Positions 1 to 6,396 of a DNA stretch of 7,969 bases are shown one piece after another. Every line of letters begins with the position of its first letter. The first letter of the stretch is position 1. Below the pieces are notes generated by a model. It saw only the letters and a program-made list of their open reading frames with translations, made no database searches and was not told the origin of the DNA. The stretch comes from an uncultured Solobacterium sp. (GTDB lineage Bacteria; Bacillota_I; Bacilli_A; Erysipelotrichales; Erysipelotrichaceae), in NCBI GenBank assembly GCA_927911475.1, contig CAKMPP010000096.1, forward strand, positions 1 to 7,969, read 5' to 3'. The position numbers were made by a program, and so were the translations under genes.

Positions 1-601
1 AGGGTTGATGAGTTTGTTTTAACATGGTTAAAATACAGGATTACCTGTATTCTTGATCTTAAATAAGATGGACAAGATGAAGCCTGAGAAGATTGTAAAA
101 GTGATTCAACAGTGGCAAGAACGCTATGACTTTGCGGAATACTTCCCATTATCTGCGAAATTTGGACGTTCCTTTGAAGACTTGGTCAAGACGACGAGAA
201 AGTATCTTCCAGAAGGAGATTTACTGTATCCAGCTGAGATGACAAGTGATGGTGCAGAAAACTTCCGTATTGCAGAATTAATTCGTGAAAAGATTCTGAC
301 GCAAACAGAAGATGAAGTTCCTCATGCATCAGCAGTGCTAATTGAAAATAAAGAATTCAAAAAGGACAAGGTATATATCCAAGCAATGATACTTGTAGAA
401 CGTGATAGCCAAAAGGGTATCATGATTGGTAAGCAAGGACAGATGTTAAAAAAGATTGGTTCTTTAGCACGTGAAGATATCGAGAAGTTACTTGGTAAGA
501 AGGTCTTCTTAGAGTTGTTTGTTCGTGTAGAAAATGAATGGCGCTCACGAGATGCCCGTATTACGGAATACGGCTATGGTGGAGCAAGTCGAGATGAATG
601 A
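1..601 (+). CDS. era: GTPase Era, C-terminal two-thirds (5' end outside window, apparent frameshift)
   Basis: Era is a Ras-like GTPase with a C-terminal KH domain that binds the 3' end of 16S rRNA and helps mature the 30S subunit. Visible are the G4 motif NKMD (62-73), the G5-like SAK in PLSAKFG, the conserved stretch YLPEGDLLYP, IREKILTQTEDEVPHASAV at the start of the KH domain, and the KH type-2 GKQG loop within GIMIGKQGQMLKKIG. The first roughly 100 residues (P-loop, switch regions) lie upstream of the window. Positions 1-33 read RVDEFVLTWLK in frame 1, matching the (G)DEF segment of Era, but NTGLPVFLILNKMDK continues in frame 2 from 32. A two-base loss in the A run at 31-33 (or one extra base) explains this; the two-base model keeps the usual 10-residue spacing between DEF and PVF. 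The 3' end overlaps recO by 8 nt, so the two are probably co-transcribed and translationally coupled. Confidence 0.95.
578..584 (+). promoter_or_regulatory. Ribosome binding site that fixes the recO start
   Basis: GGTGGAG lies inside the era 3' end, 9 nt before the ATG at 594. It selects that ATG over an in-frame ATG at 534, which would add 20 residues unlike any RecO. The N-terminus starting at 594 (MNDRITGFVLKQSDYREADV) is the usual RecO beginning. Confidence 0.7.
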
Positions 602-1345
602 TCGTATTACTGGGTTTGTATTAAAGCAAAGCGACTATCGTGAAGCAGATGTGATACTTAGTGTACTTACGAAAGAGTATGGAAAGTTATCCTTGTGGCA
701 CAGGGTGTACGTAAAATGACTAGTAAGAATGCTGGTTCGATTATGCCTTATACAAAAACAGAAATCTTATTCGATTATAACGAGACGAAGACGATCTTCC
801 GTTTAAAGAATGCACGTTGTAAAGACTACTACCGCTCCATGCATGAGGATATTACAGCTTCTAGTGCAGCAGCGGTTGCGGCTGAACTCATTGACGTATT
901 AACCTTACAAGCAAGTAGTGATATGACAAATAGCGATGAGTATGCATTCTTGGAGATTGTTTTTTCAAAGTTAGACCAGGGATATGATCCAACCCTTGTA
1001 CTATCATTACTATTTGTAGATATGCTAGACCTTGCAGGGTTACTACCGGATGTGGATGCATGCGTCACTTGTGGTAATACGCATGTTGTTACGGTAAGTC
1101 CGAAGGATGGAGGTTTCTTGTGTCAAGAACACGCAGAAGAACATCACATTCCTTTTATGAAGACAGAAGACTTACGACGTTTCCGATTATTATGTAAAGC
1201 AGGTCTTAACAAAATCGATATCGTTAACCAGTATATCGAAGGGGATATGAAGGATTTACAATACCTAGTAGATATTTTATATCTTCATGCGGATATACAG
1301 TTAAAATCAATGAATTTTTATATGCATCTACATACGATCGTATAG
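594..1345 (+). CDS. recO: DNA repair protein RecO (apparent single-base frameshift)
   Basis: RecO loads RecA onto SSB-coated single-stranded DNA together with RecR in the RecFOR pathway. The N-terminal OB fold begins MNDRITGFVLKQSDYREADV and runs through LTKEYGKLSL. The alpha-helical C-terminal part holds a zinc-site pattern: CVTC (C157, C160 in the restored numbering), then GGFLCQEH (C177, H180), so the fourth ligand appears to be His rather than the more usual Cys. The frame breaks at 693-697: the first part ends KLSL in one frame and VAQGVRKMTSKN, the expected continuation, follows in the next. One missing base near 693-695 restores 250 codons, a normal RecO length. It overlaps era by 8 nt and is followed by a probable terminator. 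The separate-looking second reading frame from 695 is not an independent gene, because it begins in the middle of the OB fold. Confidence 0.93.
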
Positions 1346-1364
1346 TCAAAAGATGAAATATAAA

Positions 1365-1389
1365 TACTTTCTTTTCTACTGAGAAAGTA
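1365..1389 (+). other. Perfect 8-bp hairpin after recO
   Basis: TACTTTCT (1365-1372) and AGAAAGTA (1382-1389) are exact inverted repeats around a 9-nt loop, 20 nt after the recO stop. No T tract follows on the + strand, so it is not a standard intrinsic terminator by itself. It could stabilise the 3' end of the era-recO transcript. The stem is A/T-dominated and could arise by chance. Confidence 0.35.
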
Positions 1390-1404
1390 ATGAAATGAAT
1401 GATT

Positions 1405-1440
1405 AGAAGAGATTTGGGAATTGGCATAAATCTTCTTTTT
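1405..1440 (+). terminator. Probable weak intrinsic terminator of era-recO
   Basis: AGAAGAGATTT (1405-1415) pairs with AAATCTTCT (1428-1436) if two bases are bulged on the left arm, with a loop containing GGGAATTGGC. It runs directly into a T-rich tract (1436-1440, then more T at 1446-1451). The stem is GC-poor and imperfect, so efficiency is doubtful. In this sequence a missing base could also have damaged the stem. Confidence 0.45.
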
Positions 1441-1512
1441 CTTACTTTTTTGCTTAAATATTGTATGAGATAGTGTTTCAGCACTTTTTTTTAAGTTGTG
1501 ACGTATACTAAA

Positions 1513-1522
1513 AAGTGAGGTG
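1513..1522 (+). promoter_or_regulatory. Ribosome binding site of the DUF438 gene
   Basis: AAGTGAGGTG precedes three possible starts: GTG at 1520, ATG at 1526 and ATG at 1529. The GTG overlaps the Shine-Dalgarno core, so one of the two ATGs is the likelier start. Spacing from the GAGG core (ending 1520) is 5 nt to 1526 and 8 nt to 1529; I used 1526. Confidence 0.6.
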
Positions 1523-1525
1523 AAA

Positions 1526-3083
1526 ATGATGGAAAAGAAAACGATAGATTTATCAAAGAGTGTATTCGATATTGCAAGTGCGTATCCTGAAGTAAAAGAT
1601 ATTATGTCAGAGTTGGGCTTTACTGAAATTGTGAAGCCATCCATGTTAAATACAATGGGTAAGATGATGACAATCCCAAAAGGTGCAAGAGTGAAAGAAA
1701 TTCCTCTTTCAACAATTATTGATGCATTTGAATTAAGTGGTTTTGAAGTAATTAACACGCCCGAACAATTACAAAAACAACAGGAAGAAAAGATGAAGGC
1801 TTTATCTGCAGATTTGGGTAAGAGCAGTGATTTGAATTCTAGTGATCGTGAAACATTACTAAAATCATATGTACAGCGTTTAAGTAGTGGCGAGGATATC
1901 GAATCAGTTAGAAAAGATTTTGCGGCTAATTTCTCAGATGTTTCAGCTGTAGAAATTGCACGTGCTGAACAAACTCTTCTTTCAGAAGGTACAAAACTCA
2001 GTGATGTACAACGCTTATGTGATGTCCATTCTGCGTTATTCCATGGTGCTACACGCAGTGAAAGAATCGCGAATGCAGAGAAGGAAGTGGAACGTTCAGC
2101 TGAAGAGGAACGTGTTTTAGATACAATTGCCAGCTTTGATGAACAAACAGCAGATGCTACAACGGTATTAATGCGTACCCCAGGGCATCCTGTGCATATT
2201 CTTGAATTAGAAAATGCACAAATTGAAAAGCGCGTTATCGCACTAGAGGAAAAACTCAAGGAAGATGTAAAGCCTGAGGATGTTCTAGCAGATGTAAAAG
2301 AACTACGTGCTATCGAATCGCATTATAAGAAAAAGAAGAAACAATGTTCCCACTTTTAAGGATAAATACAATTTCCCTGGCCCAAGTGATGTTATGTGGG
2401 GTGTGGAAGATGAAATCAAACAAGAATTAAAGAAGTTTGTAGTTGAAGATTCTAAAGATATGGATTCACTACGACGTGTTGTTAAGCGTATGAATGAAAT
2501 GATTTTTAAAGAAAAGAATATTTTGTTCCCGCTAGTAACGAATTATTTTACTGAGGATGAATGGATTGCAATCGCAAGAGATTTTCCAATGTATGGTTAT
2601 TGCTTTTTAGCTTTAGAAGATATACCGGTATGGGATAAGGTAAAAGAGGTTAAATATCCAACAATTATCCACGATGAAAGTATTGAGATTTCAGGTGGAC
2701 ATATGAGTTTCAAACAGTTGAAGGCAATGTTAAATGCACTTCCTGTTGAAATTACACTTGTTGATGAAAACGATATAAACATTTATTTTAATGAAGGTGA
2801 GAAGGTATTTACACGTCCACAAGTAGCCCTTGGAAGACCAGTTTATTCTTGCCATCCAAAGCGCGTTGAACCAATTGTACGTATGCTAATTAGTGATTTT
2901 AAGAAGGGTAAACGTGATAGTCTTACCATATTGTCTGAACGTTCAGGACATCCAGTTGTCATTAGTTATTTTGCTTTACGTGAAGATGGTAAATATATTG
3001 GTACACTTGAAGCTGTACAGATTATTGATAGTCTAGTAGATGCTATTAAAAATGATAAAAAAGGACCGATTGATTTAAAATAA
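1526..3083 (+). CDS. DUF1858-DUF438-hemerythrin-like-PAS protein (two apparent single-base deletions)
   Basis: This is a predicted cytoplasmic sensor-like protein of unknown exact function. With both breaks repaired it is 519 residues. Domain order: DUF1858 (about 5-75, IDLSKSVFDIASAYPEVKDI through SGFEV), DUF438 (about 88-180), a hemerythrin-like helical domain (about 215-365) and a PAS domain of the PAS_10 type (about 398-506, LNALPVEITLVDEND, then GRPVYSCHP at 443-445). Possible metal ligands in the hemerythrin-like part are H221 and H224 (GHPVH), H266 and E271/E272 (HYKKKEETMFP), and Glu in GVEDEI and FKEKNILFP. No signal peptide, membrane segment, kinase or DNA-binding domain is visible. 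Frame breaks at 2330-2334 and 2356-2360 hide the segment EETMFPLL, which is read in the third frame. It stands as a single gene between recO and glyS. A redox, oxygen or nitric-oxide sensing role is only an inference from hemerythrin plus PAS. Confidence 0.88.
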
Positions 3084-3115
3084 TTTCAATATCAGTTTTG
3101 AAGTACAAATATTTC

Positions 3116-3154
3116 ATTCCTCTAGAGAATACTACTAGAGGAATTTTAATTTTT
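3116..3154 (+). terminator. Strong intrinsic terminator after the DUF438 gene
   Basis: ATTCCTCTAG (3116-3125) and CTAGAGGAAT (3135-3144) form a perfect 10-bp stem around a 9-nt loop, followed by a T-rich tract TTTTAATTTTT (3144-3154). It lies 33 nt past the stop codon. It separates the DUF438 transcript from the glyS promoter. On the minus strand only a weak T-rich segment follows, so it is best read as a + strand terminator. Confidence 0.88.
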
Positions 3155-3160
3155 GGTGGT

Positions 3161-3173
3161 GATATGACATATC
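3161..3173. promoter_or_regulatory. 13-bp palindrome just upstream of the glyS promoter
   Basis: GATATG-A-CATATC is a perfect 6-1-6 inverted repeat ending 6 bp before the predicted -35 box. Its position would suit an operator or activator site. No known regulator consensus is recognised, and A/T-rich palindromes of this size can occur by chance. Confidence 0.3.
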
Positions 3174-3179
3174 GTAAGA

Positions 3180-3208
3180 TTGTAAAAATGGGTTGAAAAT
3201 GCTATACT
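3180..3208 (+). promoter_or_regulatory. Sigma-A type promoter of glyS-dnaG-rpoD-trmK
   Basis: A -35 box TTGTAA (3180-3185) and a -10 box TATACT (3203-3208) are separated by 17 bp. TG at 3200-3201 gives an extended -10 (TGC-TATACT). The start of transcription would be near 3215, leaving a leader of about 34 nt with a good ribosome binding site. That is too short for a T-box riboswitch, and none is visible upstream. Confidence 0.72.
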
Positions 3209-3233
3209 TTACAGGATATTATGGGAATATTTT

Positions 3234-3238
3234 GGAGG
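3234..3238 (+). promoter_or_regulatory. Ribosome binding site of glyS
   Basis: GGAGG lies 10 nt before the ATG at 3249 and fixes that start. The resulting N-terminus MDRQKTFDLIVSHAKNTGFV is typical for dimeric glycyl-tRNA synthetase. Confidence 0.8.
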
Positions 3239-3248
3239 CTCATTTTCA

Positions 3249-4624
3249 ATGGATAGACAGAAGACATTTGACTTAATTGTTTCGCATGCAAAGAATACAG
3301 GATTTGTATTTCAAGGCTCAGAAATTTATGGTGGTTTAAGTAATACTTGGGACTTTGGTCCTTTGGGCGTTAACCTCAAAGATAACATCAAGCGTGCGTG
3401 GCAAAAGAAGTTTATACAAGAAGATCCAAACAACGAAGAGATTCAGGCAGCAATCTTAATGAATCCTAAGGTTTGGGAAGCATCAGGACACTTAAAGGGC
3501 TTCTCTGATCCTTTAATGGACTGCAAGCAGTGTCATACAAGACACCGTGCTGACCAGTTAATTGAATCCTTCTCCAATGGAACAGTTAATCCAGAGGGTT
3601 GGAGCAATGAACAGATGGAACAGTACATCAAGGATAATAACGTTCCATGTCCTGATTGTGGTGGACATAACTTTACATCCATTCGTCAGTTCAACTTGAT
3701 GTTTAAGACATTCCAAGGAACATTGGAAGATTCTAAGAATACAATTTATCTAAGACCTGAAACAGCACAGGGCATGTTTGTGGATTTCAAGCATGTAGCT
3801 CGTGCATATCGTAAGAAGTTACCATTGTATCTGCAGATTGGTAAGTCTTTCCGTAATGAAATTACACCAGGGAACTTTATCTTCCGTACACGTGAATTTG
3901 AACAGATGGAAATGGAATTCTTCTGCAAGCCAGGTACTGATGATGAGTGGTTCCCATATTGGCGTAACTTCTGCATGGATTGGATTGTGAAGCTAGGTGG
4001 TAATCCAGAAAACTTACGCTTCAGAGACCATGAAAAGGAAGAGTTATCATTCTACTCAAAGGGCACAACAGATATTGAATACAAGTTCCCATGGGGTTGG
4101 GGTGAAGTTTGGGGTATTGCAGACCGTACAGACTATGACTTAACACAACATCAGAATACATCTGGTAAGGATATGTCTTACTTAGACCCAATTACAAATG
4201 AGAAATATATTCCATATGTAGTTGAACCAGCAGTAGGTGTTGAACGTCTATTCTTCATGTTCTTACAGATGCATATGATGAAGAAACACTTGAGAATGGT
4301 GAGACACGTGTAGTGATGCACTTTAATCCAGTGCTAGCACCTGTAAAGGCCGCAATCTTACCACTACGCAAGAAGTACGCTGAAAAGGCAGAAGAGATTC
4401 GTCATGAATTATCTTATGACTTTGCAGTGACATATGATGAAGCAGGTTCTATTGGTAAGCGTTATCGCCGTCAAGATGAAGTTGGTACACCATTCTGTAT
4501 CACAATTGACGAACAGACGATGGAAGATGGTACAGTTACAATCCGTTACCGTGATTCCATGGAACAGGAACGTATGACTGTAGAAGAAGTTCGTAATAAG
4601 ATTTGTAAGGAAATTCGTTTCTAA
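3249..4624 (+). CDS. glyS: Glycine--tRNA ligase, dimeric type (apparent single-base frameshift)
   Basis: This class II synthetase charges tRNA-Gly with glycine using ATP. It is the single-chain alpha2 type, not the alpha2beta2 GlyQ/GlyS pair of Bacillus. Visible are a zinc-binding insertion (C92, C95, C134, C137), RPETAQGMF (169-177), motif 2 (FRNE 201-204 with RTREFEQ 213-219), FPWGWGEVWGIADRTDYDL and motif 3-like EPAVGVERLFF (326-336). The C-terminal anticodon-binding domain begins HFNPVLAPVKAAILPLRKK. The frame breaks at 4263-4267: ERLFFMFL ends one frame and TDAYDEETLENGETRVVMHF, the expected continuation, follows in another. One extra A at TTA-CAG restores 458 residues, the normal length. 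The first frame otherwise reads out-of-frame residues to a stop at 4313. First gene of the transcript; dnaG follows after 12 nt. Confidence 0.96.
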
Positions 4625-4625
4625 G

Positions 4626-4632
4626 AAGGAGG
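4626..4632 (+). promoter_or_regulatory. Strong ribosome binding site of dnaG
   Basis: AAGGAGG directly follows the glyS stop codon and sits 4 nt before the ATG at 4637. It is a near-perfect anti-16S match with short spacing. No promoter fits in the 12-nt gap, so dnaG is transcribed from upstream. Confidence 0.85.
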
Positions 4633-4636
4633 GAAT

Positions 4637-6396
4637 ATGGCAAAGATTAGTGATCATGATATAAATGTCATTCGTGAAAAAGCGGATATTGTCGATGTCA
4701 TCGGTCACTACATTCAGGTTCATCGCAAAGGAAATTCCTATGTAGCGATTTGTCCTTTCCATGATGATCATGATCCATCGATGTCTATTTCACCAGAAAA
4801 GAAAATCTATAAATGCTTTGTTTGCGGTAATGGAGGTAATGTGTATACATTCGTACAGAACTACGAGAATATCACATTCCCCGAAGCCGTTGGTAGAGTT
4901 GCGTCTTTAATTAACTATCCTTTACAGGTCGATGTTGATATAGAGCAGAGAACTAGTAAGGATCCTCATAAAGAAGCACTGTACAATGTTATGAATGCGG
5001 CGATTCAGTATATGATGTATCAACTGGATACACCTGAAGCCGTGAATGAAAGAAGTATCTTGAAAAGCGTGGGATGAATGCAGATTTGATTCGTGAGTTT
5101 CAGATAGGCTATAACCCAAATCAGACGTCGTTATATCACTTCCTACATGCTAAAGGTTTTAGTGATGCGGACATGAATCGTGCAAACTTAATACGTATCA
5201 ATGAGTCTGGTATCCATGATACCTTTGCTGGTCGTATTACTTTCCCAATTCATGACCAATACGGTAATCCGATAGGATTTAGTGCACGTATTCTAGATCC
5301 TAATCATCCTTCCAAATATATCAATACAAACGAAACAGATATCTTTACCAAGGGTGATATTGTATATAACTATCATCGTGCAAAGGCTGTTGCCCGTAAG
5401 GAAGGCAAGATTTATGTATGTGAAGGTGTAACAGACGTTATCGCCTTTGCGAAGGCTGGTATCTTTAATGCAGTATGTACATTAGGTACATCCTGTACGG
5501 AAAGACAGATTCATCTGTTAAAGAATATCGCTGCGAAGATTGTATTCTGTTATGATGGCGACCGTGCTGGACAGGCTGCTACCTTACGTGCAGTACATAT
5601 GGCTAGAAAAGCAGGTTGTGATGTATCGGTGATTCGCAATCTGACAGGCAAAGACCCAGATGAACTGGTACGCCAACAAGGAGTGGAAGGTTTAAAGAAT
5701 GTTCTCAAGGATGAAGTTACTTGGATGGAGTTTGTGATTGAGTATCAAGTTTCACAGACAAACCTAAATAACTACTCTGATAAAAAAGAATTGGTTCGTA
5801 AGGTACAAGCAGATATTGCGACATTACCTGATGAAGTAGATCGCCGCTACTTTACACAACAATTGGCGGAGATGACACATATGCCAGTTGACTATGTGCC
5901 ACAAAAAATCAATCGACCAATCAATCAAACCGTACAGAAGAAGCTATCGATTCCAGATGGTTCCCTAGATGCGGAAGATTTAATACTAATGATGATGTTA
6001 AAATCAGCAAGCCATGCGCATACATTTGAAGTAGAGTTAGGCTATCTAAATGACAAAACACATAAGTTATTGGCGATGTTAATTATTGATAGTTTACATA
6101 CATTCCATGATGCTGATCCAAGTCATCTGATTGATCGTACGGATAAGCAAGAAGTAAAAGACTTACTAACAAGACTGGTATCCATGCCTGCATATGATAT
6201 CGACTATGACGAAGCAGTCCTAAAAGGAGCCATTCGCAAGGTAAAAATTACAACATTGCAGAAGGAGAGAGATGCGTATTACGAACAACTCTCACAAGCC
6301 GGTCTTAATGATATGAGTCAAAAGGTACTTATGGAAAAGTATCAAAAGTGCATTCTAGAACTGCGGAGGTATCTCGATGAAGAAGGAAACAAGTAA
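4637..6396 (+). CDS. dnaG: DNA primase DnaG (apparent single-base frameshift)
   Basis: DnaG makes the RNA primers for replication and works with the replicative helicase at the fork. The N-terminal CHC2 zinc domain has C39, H42, C60 and C63. The core begins near ERKYLEKRGMNADLI, and the TOPRIM metal site shows E263 and D267 in CEGVTDV plus D307 and D309 in CYDGDRAGQAA (restored numbering, close to the E. coli positions). The last 130 or so residues form the variable helicase-binding region. The frame breaks at 5051-5055: NER ends one frame and KYLEKRGMNADLI continues in the next. One missing A in GAAAGAAGTA restores 586 residues. The break leaves an ATGA overlap at 5074-5077 that imitates two coupled genes, but residues just before that ATG (KYLEKRG) are conserved primase sequence, so a true split gene is unlikely. 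Its 3' end overlaps rpoD by 20 nt. Confidence 0.96.
6365..6369 (+). promoter_or_regulatory. Ribosome binding site fixing the rpoD start
   Basis: GGAGG lies inside the dnaG 3' end, 7 nt before the ATG at 6377. It supports the long Lys-rich N-terminus of the sigma factor as truly translated, rather than a later start nearer region 1.1. Confidence 0.8.

Noticed and set aside
534..719. ATG at 534 as start of recO or of a separate small gene
   Set aside because: The 20 residues before MNDRITG are out-of-frame era sequence. The Shine-Dalgarno at 578-584 points to 594.
1494..1503. TTGTGA near 1496-1501 as an FNR/Rex/CRP-like operator
   Set aside because: Only a half-site is present; no inverted partner follows at the needed distance.
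1504..1509. TATACT as a -10 box for the DUF438 gene
   Set aside because: No matching -35 lies 16-18 bp upstream, and transcription would begin inside the ribosome binding site.
1318..2259. Long minus-strand open reading frame (313 codons) opposite the DUF438 gene
   Set aside because: It is the complement of a well-supported coding frame, is Ser/Phe-rich low-complexity sequence, and has no recognisable domain.
3164..3196. Ten-codon frame MTYRKIVKMG after GGTGGTG
   Set aside because: It has a passable ribosome binding site but lies upstream of the predicted transcription start and overlaps the -35 region. At ten codons it is not distinguishable from chance.
3084..3248. T-box riboswitch for glyS
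   Set aside because: The promoter leaves only about 34 nt of leader, and the terminator hairpin at 3116-3154 belongs to the upstream gene. No specifier-loop or T-box sequence is visible.
5051..5077. Programmed ribosomal frameshifting in dnaG (and in the other broken genes)
   Set aside because: There is no shared slippery heptamer or downstream stimulator, the sites differ, and seven independent programmed shifts in one housekeeping block is implausible.
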